Of a stretch of 64,000 nt of DNA, positions 51,369-59,439 are shown piece after piece. Below the pieces are notes generated by a model that saw only the letters and a list, made by a program, of their open reading frames with translations, did no database searches and was not told the origin of the DNA. The position numbers and the translations under genes are program-made. The first letter of the stretch is position 1. Each line of letters starts with the position of its first letter. Source of the stretch: Castellaniella sp035707805 (GTDB lineage Bacteria; Pseudomonadota; Gammaproteobacteria; Burkholderiales; Burkholderiaceae_B). The stretch lies in contig DASSTS010000004.1 in NCBI GenBank assembly GCA_035707805.1, positions 88,010 to 152,009 on the forward strand, written 5' to 3'.

Positions 51369-52316
51369 ATGGAACCACTGATTCCCGCCCCTCCGGCGCA
51401 CGATCACACCACGGTGCCGATCTATAAGCTCTATGGCTATGGCAACGTCTGGAACAGCCCGGATCCGCTGTACTGCGAAACCATCGCGGCGCAGGAAAAA
51501 TTGCACAATTGGCATGTCACGGCGCACAAGCACGCCGACCTGTTCCAGCTGCTGTTTCTGGAGACGGGGGAAGTCACGGTGGCGCTGGACGGCCGGACCC
51601 GGGTACTGGACGGCGGCCACGTCGTGCTGGTTCCGCAGCGGGTGGTCCACGAGTTCATCTTCCGGCCCAATGCCGGCGGCTACATCCTGACCCTGACTTA
51701 TGCGCTGCTGCGCCCGCTGTGCCAGCGTCACGGGCTGAGCCTGGACGCGCTCGCGGACCCGGCCGTGCTGGCGCTCGATGCCGGGGACCGCTACACGAAG
51801 GACACATTCCACCGGCTGGACGAGGAATATCACCGGCCGCACCACCCGCAGCGCGGCCCGCTGCTGGAGGCCTTGCTGGGCGTCATCCTGGTCCAGGTCC
51901 ACCGCCACGTGCGCCAGCCGGCCGACGCGGCCGCGGCGGATCCGGATCCGGGCAGCCTGCACCTGGCGCGCTACGCGCAGATGATCGAAACGCATTTTTC
52001 CCGCCAGCATCAGGTCGGCTGGTACGCCGGGCGCATCGGCGTGACCGCCGCGCACCTGAACGCCGTCGTGCAGGCGCAGGCCGGCAAGACGGCCCTGCAG
52101 CTGATCCACGAGCGCCTCTTGCTGGAGGCGCGCCGCGAGCTGATCTATACCGCCCGCCCGGTCAGCGCCATCGCCGATTCCCTGGGATTCGCCGATCCGG
52201 GCTATTTCACGCGGTTCTTCAAGCGGCTGACCGGCGCCGCGCCCAAGGACTTCCGGCGCCGGATGTTCGAGGGCGCGCCGACGGCGCCCTCCCCGCTTCA
52301 GACGACCGGCTCGTAG
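51369..52316 (+). CDS. AraC-family regulator (PobR-like), divergent from the second dioxygenase
   Basis: Regulator of 315 residues with an N-terminal cupin effector domain (LHNWHVTAHKHADLFQLLFLETGEVTVAL) and a C-terminal double helix-turn-helix (GVTAAHLNAVVQAQAGKTALQLIHERLLLEARR, IADSLGFADPGYFTRFFKRLTG). It is a clear paralogue of the pobR gene at 53.6 kb. It probably controls the second ligAB-like pair. Its 3' end overlaps the 3' end of pobA by 19 bases on the other strand. Confidence 0.88.
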   Translation: MEPLIPAPPAHDHTTVPIYKLYGYGNVWNSPDPLYCETIAAQEKLHNWHVTAHKHADLFQLLFLETGEVTVALDGRTRVLDGGHVVLVPQRVVHEFIFRPNAGGYILTLTYALLRPLCQRHGLSLDALADPAVLALDAGDRYTKDTFHRLDEEYHRPHHPQRGPLLEALLGVILVQVHRHVRQPADAAAADPDPGSLHLARYAQMIETHFSRQHQVGWYAGRIGVTAAHLNAVVQAQAGKTALQLIHERLLLEARRELIYTARPVSAIADSLGFADPGYFTRFFKRLTGAAPKDFRRRMFEGAPTAPSPLQTTGS

Positions 52317-53476
52317 GGTAGCCCCACGTAGTTCTCGGCGATGGTCATCAGCCCGGCCTGCGTGCTGGTGTAGTAGTCCTGCTCGGCGCGCTGGATGCGT
52401 TCGCTGAACGGATCGCCATCGAAGGCGTGCAGCAGCGAGGTCATCCACCAGGAAAAGCGCTCGGCCTTCCAGATGCGGCGCAGGCAGATCTCCGAATAGC
52501 GGTCCAGCAGCTGCGGGCGATTTTCCAGGCAGGCGCCGCGCAGGGCGTGGTACAGCGTATAGACGTCGCTGGAGGCCAGGTTCAGGCCCTTGGCGCCGGT
52601 CGGCGGCACGATGTGGGCCGCGTCGCCCACCAGGAAGAGCTGCCCGAACCGCATCGGCTCGGCCACGAAGCTGCGCAGCGGCGCAATGCTCTTTTCAAAG
52701 GACGGGCCGGTCTGCAGCTTGGCGGCGACGTCCTCGGGCAGGCGGACGGCCAGTTCGGTCCAGAAGCGGTCGTCGGACCAGTCCTCGACGTGTTCGGCCA
52801 GGCTGCATTGCAGGTAATAGCGGCTGCGGGTATGCGAGCGCATGCTGCACAGGGCGAAGCCGCGGGGATTGTGCACGTAGATCAGCTCTTCCTCGACCGG
52901 CGGCGTCTCGGTCAGCAGGCCCAGCCAGCCAAAGGGATAGACCCGCTCGAAATTGCGGATGCGGTCCTGCGGGACCGACTTGCGCGACACCCCGTGAAAG
53001 CCGTCGCAGCCGGCGATGTAGTCGCACTCCAGCGTGTGCTGCTGGCCCTGGTGGTGGAACGTCACGCGCGGCTTGCCGTCCAGGAAGTCGTGCAGTTCGA
53101 CGTCGGTCGCCTCGTAGTAGATGGGCGCGCCGCTGGCCTGGCGGGCATTCATCAGGTCGTGCGTGACTTCCGTCTGCCCATAGACCAGCACCGACTTGCC
53201 GGTCAGGGCCTTCATGTCGACCCGATGCCGGGCCCCCTGGAAGGCCAGCGTGAAGCCGTCATGCTCCAGCCCTTCCGCATCCATCCGCTGGGAGACCCCC
53301 GCCTCGCGCATCAGATCGACGAAGCCGTATTCCAGCACCCCGGCCCGCACCCGGCCCAGGACGTAGCCCGGCGTGTGGCGTTCCAGGATCACGTTGTCGA
53401 TTCCGCAACGATGCAGCAGCTGGCCCAGCAGCAGCCCCGAGGGCCCCGCGCCGATGATGGCAACCTGTGTTTTCAT
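52298..53476 (-). CDS. pobA: 4-hydroxybenzoate 3-monooxygenase
   Basis: FAD monooxygenase that hydroxylates 4-hydroxybenzoate to protocatechuate with NADPH and oxygen. The 392-residue protein (usual 390-395) has the dinucleotide motif IIGAGPSGLLLGQLL, the substrate loop GRVRAGVLEYGFVDLM, the DG motif AGCDGFHGVSR and VGDAAHIVPPTGAKGLNLA for FAD. GGAGGA lies 5 bases before the ATG at 53474-53476; upstream frame is ignored. It is divergent from pobR. Confidence 0.96.
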   Translation of the reverse strand: MKTQVAIIGAGPSGLLLGQLLHRCGIDNVILERHTPGYVLGRVRAGVLEYGFVDLMREAGVSQRMDAEGLEHDGFTLAFQGARHRVDMKALTGKSVLVYGQTEVTHDLMNARQASGAPIYYEATDVELHDFLDGKPRVTFHHQGQQHTLECDYIAGCDGFHGVSRKSVPQDRIRNFERVYPFGWLGLLTETPPVEEELIYVHNPRGFALCSMRSHTRSRYYLQCSLAEHVEDWSDDRFWTELAVRLPEDVAAKLQTGPSFEKSIAPLRSFVAEPMRFGQLFLVGDAAHIVPPTGAKGLNLASSDVYTLYHALRGACLENRPQLLDRYSEICLRRIWKAERFSWWMTSLLHAFDGDPFSERIQRAEQDYYTSTQAGLMTIAENYVGLPYEPVV

Positions 53477-53563
53477 GATTCTCCTCCGGCCGGCGGGATG
53501 CGCCCCATGGCATCCAGACAGTCCCGGCATGGCCATCATGGTGAACGCTTCCCGCCGGTTTGA

Positions 53564-53594
53564 GAATGGATTTTTGAAGCATAAAATTGCCCAT
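53564..53594. promoter_or_regulatory. Shared AraC-type operator motif, copy 2
   Basis: GAATGGATTTTTG (53564-53576), then a conserved G, TAAAA, TG and CAT as in copy 1. It lies between pobA and pobR and ends right at the pobR start codon, as expected for an autoregulated divergent promoter. Confidence 0.6.
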
Positions 53595-54515
53595 ATGAAC
53601 CATTTCCAACTCGCACCCCTGTTCCAGCTGTATGGCGAGCACACCGGCTGGCCCCTGGCGGAGATGCTGCACTGCGAGACCATCGCCTCGCGCAGCCGCT
53701 TGCACAATTGGCACATCCGCCCCCACCGCCACGCCGGCCTCTACCAGATCCTGTACCTGCACGAGGGCCAGGCCGTCGTCAGCCTGGAAGACGCCCGGCC
53801 GGCGATCCGCGGCCCGGCGGCCGTCGAAATCCCCCAGGCCTACGTGCACGGCTTTGAATTCGACGCGGACTGCGCCGGCTACGTCATCACGATCACCAAC
53901 GCCTTGCTGACGCACCTGGCCCGGGGGCTGGGGCCCGCGGGGGCGCCGCCGAACCGGCCGGTGCTGCACCAGTTTCCCGCCGGCCCTCACAGCGCCGGCC
54001 TGCACGAGGCCTGCGTGCGGATCAACGGTCTGCGCGCCGCCCGCCAGCCTTTCCGCGAGGCCCGGATCGAGGCGTGGCTGACGCTGCTGTACACGAGCCT
54101 GCGCGACCGCCCCGCCGAAGGCGCCCCGCGCCCCCGGGACGCCCGGGGCCGGCAGCACTACGCCCGCTTCGGAGAACTGCTGGAACGCTCGCACAACCGC
54201 CAGCACACCGTCGCCTGGTATGCCCGCGAACTGGGATTGAGCACCACGCACCTGAACCTCGTGACGCGCGCGCATGCCGGCAAGAGCCCGCTGCGCCTGA
54301 TCCACGAGCGCCTGGCGCTGGAGGCCAGCCGCAGCCTCGTCTACACCACCATGACGGTCGGCGAGATCTCGGACGCGCTGGGCTTTTCGGAGCCCGCGCA
54401 CTTCACGCGATTCTTCCGCAAGGCCGCCGGGCAGTCCCCGCGGGACTTCCGGCTGCGGGCGCAAGGCCTGGGCGGCCCCGCCTCCGCCGCTCAGGCGCCG
54501 GACGGCCCGGCCTGA
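53595..54515 (+). CDS. pobR: AraC-family activator of pobA
   Basis: Regulator of 306 residues: cupin domain (HNWHIRPHRHAGLYQILYLHEGQAVVSL) then double helix-turn-helix (GLSTTHLNLVTRAHAGKSPLRLIHERLALEASR; ISDALGFSEPAHFTRFFRKAAG). It is divergent from pobA, the classic position of AraC-type PobR, which responds to 4-hydroxybenzoate. The start at 53595 is 118 bases from the pobA start. Its 3' end overlaps the 3' end of dctD by 25 bases on the opposite strand. Confidence 0.9.
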   Translation: MNHFQLAPLFQLYGEHTGWPLAEMLHCETIASRSRLHNWHIRPHRHAGLYQILYLHEGQAVVSLEDARPAIRGPAAVEIPQAYVHGFEFDADCAGYVITITNALLTHLARGLGPAGAPPNRPVLHQFPAGPHSAGLHEACVRINGLRAARQPFREARIEAWLTLLYTSLRDRPAEGAPRPRDARGRQHYARFGELLERSHNRQHTVAWYARELGLSTTHLNLVTRAHAGKSPLRLIHERLALEASRSLVYTTMTVGEISDALGFSEPAHFTRFFRKAAGQSPRDFRLRAQGLGGPASAAQAPDGPA

Positions 54516-55891
54516 GTACCGGCCGGCGCCTCGCCTGCGGATTCCGGCCGCGCATAGGCCTGGCGGTCGATCCCGTAGCGGCGCAGTTTGTCGTACAGGG
54601 TCTTGCGCGGCAGACCCAGCGCCGCGAGCGTCGCCTTGATCTCGCCGCCGTGCGCGGCCAGCGCCTCGCGGATGAGTTCCGCCTCGTAGCGGTCCATCCG
54701 CTCGGGCAGGCTGCCCGCCGGCGCCGCCGGGCCCGCATCGGGCGCCGCGTCCTGCGCGCCCGACAGGCCCAGCACGTGGCGGTCGGCCGCATGGGCCAGC
54801 TCGCGGACATTGCCGGGCCAGTCGTGCAGCATCAGACGCCGCCAGAGGGCGGGGCTGACCGGCGGCACGGGGCTGTCGAAACGCTGCCCCGCCCGCGCGG
54901 CGAAATGCGTGAACAGCACCGGAATGTCCTCGCGCCGCTCGCGCAGGGGCGGGATTTCGACGGTGACGACATTGAGGCGGTAATACAGGTCCTCGCGGAA
55001 CTGCGCCCGCATGGCGGGCGCCGCCAGGTCGGCCTTGGTCGCGGCCACGACGCGCACGTCGACGGGCCGCTGCTCGTTGGTGCCCAGGGGCGCCACCTGG
55101 CGCGTCTCCAGCACCCGCAGCAGGCGCACCTGCATGGCCGGCGACATGCTTTCGATCTCATCCAGGAACAGGGTGCCGCCGTCCGCATGCTCGATACGGC
55201 CGATGCGGCGTTTCTGCGCGCCCGTGAACGCGCCGGCCTCGTGGCCGAAGAGCTCGCTTTCGATCACCGATTCCGGCAGGGCCCCGCAATTGATGGCGAC
55301 GAAGGGCGCCGCGCCACGCTTGCCCAGCCGGTGCAGGACCTGGGCCACGACCTCTTTGCCGGTGCCGGTCTCCCCGTGCACGAGCACGTCCACGTCCGCA
55401 TCGGCGACGTGGCGCAGCAGCTCGCGGATGCGCACCATGGCCGGTGTGCTGCCGATCAGCATCGAGGCCGCGTCGGGCTGCTGCGCGGCCTGCGCCCTGA
55501 GGCGGCGGTTTTCCAGCGCCAGCCGGCGCTGCGCCACCCCGTGGCGGATGGCCGCCAGCAGCCGCTCGGGCGCGTAGGGCTTGGACAGGAAATCGTAGGC
55601 GCCCTCGCGCATGGCGCCCACCGCCATCTCGATGTCCCCGTGGCCCGTGATCAGGATCACGGGAATGTCGGCGTCCAGCCGGCGCACGTGGCGAAACAGG
55701 GTGAGGCCGTCCATGTCGGCCATGCGCACGTCGGTCACCAGCACCCCGGGGAAGTCCGGCGTCAGCAGGTCCAGGGCTTCGCGCGCGCCGGCGCAGGCGC
55801 GTACCGCCACGCCCTGCAGGTCCAGCGCCTGCGCGTTGGCGTCGCGCACATCGGCATCGTCATCGACGAACACCACATCGACCGGATTCAC
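54491..55891 (-). CDS. dctD: C4-dicarboxylate response regulator, sigma-54 activator DctD
   Basis: NtrC-type activator of 466 residues: receiver domain with acidic pocket FVDDDAD and phospho-acceptor Asp54 (VLVTDVRMADMDG); AAA+ domain with GETGTGKEV, SELFGHEAGAFTGAQ (intact GAFTGA loop that contacts sigma-54) and GGTLFLDEIE; C-terminal Fis-type helix-turn-helix (LGLPRKTLYDKLRRYGI). The start is GTG at 55889-55891, overlapping the dctB stop (GTGA). Target: the sigma-54 promoter before dctA. Confidence 0.93.
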   Translation of the reverse strand: MNPVDVVFVDDDADVRDANAQALDLQGVAVRACAGAREALDLLTPDFPGVLVTDVRMADMDGLTLFRHVRRLDADIPVILITGHGDIEMAVGAMREGAYDFLSKPYAPERLLAAIRHGVAQRRLALENRRLRAQAAQQPDAASMLIGSTPAMVRIRELLRHVADADVDVLVHGETGTGKEVVAQVLHRLGKRGAAPFVAINCGALPESVIESELFGHEAGAFTGAQKRRIGRIEHADGGTLFLDEIESMSPAMQVRLLRVLETRQVAPLGTNEQRPVDVRVVAATKADLAAPAMRAQFREDLYYRLNVVTVEIPPLRERREDIPVLFTHFAARAGQRFDSPVPPVSPALWRRLMLHDWPGNVRELAHAADRHVLGLSGAQDAAPDAGPAAPAGSLPERMDRYEAELIREALAAHGGEIKATLAALGLPRKTLYDKLRRYGIDRQAYARPESAGEAPAGTQAGPSGA

Positions 55892-57762
55892 GCCGCGTCC
55901 TCCCCGCGCATCAGCTTGACCTCGAAGGCCGCCCCGGCGGCCGCATCCAGGACATCCAGCGCGCCGCCGAACTCGGCGACGATCTCCCGCGAGATGACCA
56001 GCCCCAATCCCACGCCCTGGGCGCGGGTCGTGTAGAACGGCGTGAACAGCCGCTCGCGCGCGGCCGGGTCGATCCCCGGGCCGTTGTCGGCGATCCTGAC
56101 GCACACCTGGTCGTCCCCGGCATCCACCGACAGCGTGATCCGGGGCTGGGGGCGGCCCTCCAGCGCCTCCAGGGCGTTGTGCAGCAGGTTGACGAAGACC
56201 TGTTCCAGCCGCAGCGCGTCCGCCCGCACGCGGGGCGACGGCCCGCGGCGCCCGTCCTGCAGGCCGACCCCCAGGCGCTCGAGCCGCGGGCCCACCAGCA
56301 TCAAGGCGCCCGCCAGCGCCGCATCGAGGTCGACCGGCTCGACATGCGCCGCCCGCTTGCGGGAAAAGGCCCGCAGCTCCTGGGTGATGCCGCCGATGCG
56401 CTCGGTCAGCCGGACGATGGCGGCGAGATTGTCGCGCACGCGGTCCAGTTGGCCGCGCCGCAGGAACTCGGCGGTATTGTCGGCATACGTGCGGATGGCG
56501 CCCACGGGCTGGTTGATCTCGTGCGCCACGCCGGCGGCCACCTGCCCCAGCAGCGACAGGCGGTTGGCCTGGACGAGCTCGTCCTGCATCTCGTGCAGGC
56601 GGGATTCCGTGCGGCGGTGCTCGTCCATCTCGGACTGGAGCCTGTCGTTCGCCGCGCGCAGCTCGCGCGTGCGCAGCCGCACCTCGGCCTCCAGCGCCTG
56701 GCGCGCCGCCGCCAGCCGCAGGGTCCGCCGGCGGCGCCGCGCCAGCGTCCAGGCGCCCAGCGCGGACAACAGCACGCCCAGCAGCGTCAAGACCCGGGCG
56801 GTCAGCGCGGCCTCGTCCAGCGCCGCCGACACCGGCCGCAGCAGGTGCAGGCGCCAGCCGGGCACGGCGGGCACCGCCAGTTCGACGGGCAGCAGCAGCG
56901 TGCCGGCGTCCAGCCCCGCCTGGGCGCCCGTCAGGCGCAGCAGTCCGTCCGGGCGCGCCGGGGCGCCGGGCGGCGGCGCCAGCGGCAGCGGATCCAGCGG
57001 CGCCGCGCCGAACTGCAGGCTCTCGCGCACCCGCGCGGCCTGCGCGGCCGACAGGGGACGGGCGACGTGGTAGTGCCAGTCCCCGGGGTACCCCAGCAGC
57101 ACCACCTGGCGGGCGTCCGTCACGAACTGCGGCATGCCGCTGCGCGCCCAGGCCGACTCCAGGTCGTGAAAGCCCAGTTTCAGCACCACCACCCCCAGCG
57201 GGCCGTCCGCCCCGTCGACCCGCCGGGACAGGTACAGGCCGGGCTCATGGCTCACGGACCCCAGGGCGAAATGGGCCGCGTGGCCGAAGGTCAGCGCATC
57301 GCGGAAATACGGCCGGAAACGATAGTCGTGGCCGACGAAGGAATCGGGCTGGTTCCAGTTGCTCGAGGCCCAGGCGAGGCCGTCGGTGCGCATCACGTAC
57401 AGCACCGCCGCCCCCAGGTCGAGGGCCAGGGACTCCAGCCGGCGGTTCAGGCGGTCCTGGCCGGCGGCGGAAGGCGCCCGCAGCGCCGACACCAGGGCCG
57501 TGTCCTGGGCGAGGATGCGCGGGATCGCGCGGAACTTGTCGAGCTTGTGGCCCAGCGCCGTCAGGCTGAGCTGGGCGGTCGCCCGCGCCTCGGACGCCAG
57601 GTCCCCCAGCGCCCGCTCGCGCGCCCAGTGTCCGGCGGCCCACAGCAAGACGGCGACGGCGAGCAATGCCGCGGCGCCCCAGGCAAGCGCCCGCGCCCGG
57701 CGGCCGGCCGGGCTGGCGCCGCCGGGCGGCGCGCCGCCCGCGCGATCTGCGGAGAAGGACAT
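55888..57762 (-). CDS. dctB: C4-dicarboxylate sensor histidine kinase DctB
   Basis: Inner-membrane kinase of 624 residues: membrane helix about 26-45, a periplasmic double-PAS/CACHE sensor (YVMRTDGLAWASSNWNQPDSFVGHDYRFRPYF is the dicarboxylate-binding region with the FRPYF signature), membrane helix about 318-340, a coiled coil, then GQVAAGVAHEINQPVGAIRTY with the phosphorylated His, NLLHNALEAL, ADNGPGI and GVGLGLVIS. Dicarboxylates such as succinate outside the cell trigger phosphorylation of DctD. Divergent from dctA. Confidence 0.93.
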   Translation of the reverse strand: MSFSADRAGGAPPGGASPAGRRARALAWGAAALLAVAVLLWAAGHWARERALGDLASEARATAQLSLTALGHKLDKFRAIPRILAQDTALVSALRAPSAAGQDRLNRRLESLALDLGAAVLYVMRTDGLAWASSNWNQPDSFVGHDYRFRPYFRDALTFGHAAHFALGSVSHEPGLYLSRRVDGADGPLGVVVLKLGFHDLESAWARSGMPQFVTDARQVVLLGYPGDWHYHVARPLSAAQAARVRESLQFGAAPLDPLPLAPPPGAPARPDGLLRLTGAQAGLDAGTLLLPVELAVPAVPGWRLHLLRPVSAALDEAALTARVLTLLGVLLSALGAWTLARRRRRTLRLAAARQALEAEVRLRTRELRAANDRLQSEMDEHRRTESRLHEMQDELVQANRLSLLGQVAAGVAHEINQPVGAIRTYADNTAEFLRRGQLDRVRDNLAAIVRLTERIGGITQELRAFSRKRAAHVEPVDLDAALAGALMLVGPRLERLGVGLQDGRRGPSPRVRADALRLEQVFVNLLHNALEALEGRPQPRITLSVDAGDDQVCVRIADNGPGIDPAARERLFTPFYTTRAQGVGLGLVISREIVAEFGGALDVLDAAAGAAFEVKLMRGEDAA

Positions 57763-57806
57763 GGGTGAGGTCAGCTGTGTGATTTTCCGGACATTCTAAC
57801 CCGCCG

Positions 57807-57826
57807 TTGGGCGGAAATTCGCACAA
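57807..57826. promoter_or_regulatory. Putative DctD upstream activating site
   Basis: TTGGGCG-GAAATT-CGCACAA is an inverted repeat with 6 of 7 arm positions matching, 95 bases before the -24 element of dctA. Form and distance fit an NtrC-type activator site. Confidence 0.5.
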
Positions 57827-57880
57827 AATCTCAGTCAAGCTCCAGGCCGCCGGCACGGCGGCAGCCGGATTATTCTTTGC

Positions 57881-57893
57881 AATCATGGGCTTG
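57881..57893 (+). promoter_or_regulatory. Putative IHF site in the dctA promoter
   Basis: AATCATGGGCTTG differs from the IHF consensus WATCAA-N4-TTR at one position and lies between the DctD-like site and the sigma-54 promoter, where IHF bending is normally needed. Confidence 0.4.
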
Positions 57894-57921
57894 TTCCGGT
57901 AGCGCCAATCTTTCGACAAGT

Positions 57922-57937
57922 TGGCACATCCATTGCT
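57922..57937 (+). promoter_or_regulatory. Sigma-54 promoter of dctA
   Basis: TGGCAC-ATCCA-TTGCT matches the -24/-12 consensus, with exactly 10 bases between the GG and GC pairs. The predicted start is near 57948, giving a leader of about 96 bases before the dctA ATG. Confidence 0.75.
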
Positions 57938-58043
57938 CATGGACTCTGCGGAGGGCTTGTACAAGACCCCGATTCTTCCAATACAAGGTCGATTCCGGCG
58001 GCATCCCGATGCCGCACCCGGCCACCGTCTGGAGACGCAGACC

Positions 58044-59402
58044 ATGTTCGACATCCAAGGCAGCACCGCGCCCGCGAAAAAGCAGCGCTTCTATCAGATC
58101 CTGTACGTGCAGGTGGTTTTCGCCATCGCCGTGGGCATCCTGCTCGGGCACTTCTACCCATCCCTGGGCGAATCTATGAAACCGCTGGGCGACGGCTTCA
58201 TCAAGCTGGTCAAGATGATCATCGCGCCGGTGATCTTCCTGACCGTGACCACGGGCATCGCCGCCATGAGCGACCTCAAGAAAGTGGGCCGCGTCACCGG
58301 CAAGGCCATGCTGTATTTCCTGACGTTCTCGACCCTGGCGCTGATCATCGGCATGGCGGTCAGCCACCTGGTCCAGCCCGGCGCGGGCATGCACATCGAT
58401 CCGGCCACGCTGGACAACGGCGTCGTCGCGAGCTACGTGTCCAAGGCCCACGACACCACCATCGCCGGCTTCCTGATGAACATCATCCCGGCCACGATGT
58501 TCAGCCCCTTCGTGAGCGGCGACATCCTGCAGGTGCTTTTCGTGGCGGTGCTGGCGGGCATCGCCCTGGCCATCATCGGCGAGCGCGCCCGGCCCGTGGT
58601 CGACCTGCTCACCACCCTGGCCGCCCCGGTCTTCAAGATCGTCGAAATCCTGATGAAGGCCGCCCCCATCGGCGCCTTCGGCGCCATGGCCTTCACCATC
58701 GGCAAGTACGGCATCGAATCGGTCCTGAACTTGGCGATGCTGGTCGGCACCTTCTACGCCACGGCCGTGCTGTTCGTCGTGGTGGTGCTGGGCGCGGTGG
58801 CCCGCTACAACGGCTTTTCCATCCTGAAGCTGGTGCGCTACATCCGCGAGGAGCTGCTGCTGGTCCTGGGGACCAGTTCGTCCGAGGCCGCCCTGCCCAC
58901 CCTCATGCAGAAGATGGAGCGCGCCGGCTGTTCGAAATCGGTGGTCGGCCTGGTGATCCCCACCGGCTATTCGTTCAACCTGGACGGCACCAACATCTAC
59001 ATGACGATGGCCGCGCTGTTCATCGCGCAGGCCTGCGACATCCCGCTGAGCCTGGGCGACCAGATCCTGCTGTTGCTGGTGGCCATGCTGAGTTCCAAGG
59101 GCGCGGCCGGCGTCACCGGCGCGGGCTTCATCACCCTGGCGGCAACCCTCTCGGTCGTCCCCTCGGTGCCGGTCGCCGGCATGGCCCTGATCCTGGGCGT
59201 GGACCGCTTCATGTCCGAATGCCGCGCGCTGACCAACCTGGTGGGCAACGCCACGGCGTCCATCGTGGTGGCGCGCTGGGAAGGCGAGCTGGACAAGCGC
59301 CAGCTGGATGCCGCCCTGGCGGGCGACACCCCGCTGGAGACCGACGCCCATGCCCAGCCGCTCCCCGGGATGGGCGCCGCCGACCAGGCCCAGGCCGCCT
59401 GA
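58044..59402 (+). CDS. dctA: C4-dicarboxylate/proton or sodium symporter DctA
   Basis: Imports succinate, fumarate, malate and sometimes orotate. The 452-residue membrane protein of the glutamate/dicarboxylate symporter family has FIKLVKMIIAPVIFLTVTTGIA, GTSSSEAALPTLMQKME (re-entrant loop), IPTGYSFNLDGTNIYMTMAALFIAQA and MLSSKGAAGVTGAGFITLAATLS, the four family signatures in order. GGAGA lies 9 bases before the ATG. Expression is expected to depend on sigma-54 and DctBD, encoded divergently. Confidence 0.95.
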   Translation: MFDIQGSTAPAKKQRFYQILYVQVVFAIAVGILLGHFYPSLGESMKPLGDGFIKLVKMIIAPVIFLTVTTGIAAMSDLKKVGRVTGKAMLYFLTFSTLALIIGMAVSHLVQPGAGMHIDPATLDNGVVASYVSKAHDTTIAGFLMNIIPATMFSPFVSGDILQVLFVAVLAGIALAIIGERARPVVDLLTTLAAPVFKIVEILMKAAPIGAFGAMAFTIGKYGIESVLNLAMLVGTFYATAVLFVVVVLGAVARYNGFSILKLVRYIREELLLVLGTSSSEAALPTLMQKMERAGCSKSVVGLVIPTGYSFNLDGTNIYMTMAALFIAQACDIPLSLGDQILLLLVAMLSSKGAAGVTGAGFITLAATLSVVPSVPVAGMALILGVDRFMSECRALTNLVGNATASIVVARWEGELDKRQLDAALAGDTPLETDAHAQPLPGMGAADQAQAA

Positions 59403-59412
59403 GCCCGGCCGG

Positions 59413-59438
59413 CCGGACGGGGCCGGCGTCCCGTCCGG
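59413..59438. terminator. Stem-loop between dctA and acoD stops
   Basis: CCGGACGGG (59413-59421) pairs with CCCGTCCGG (59430-59438) around an 8-base loop, between two convergent genes 37 bases apart. No T run is visible, so it is a probable but unproved bidirectional terminator. Confidence 0.5.
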
Positions 59439-59439
59439 A

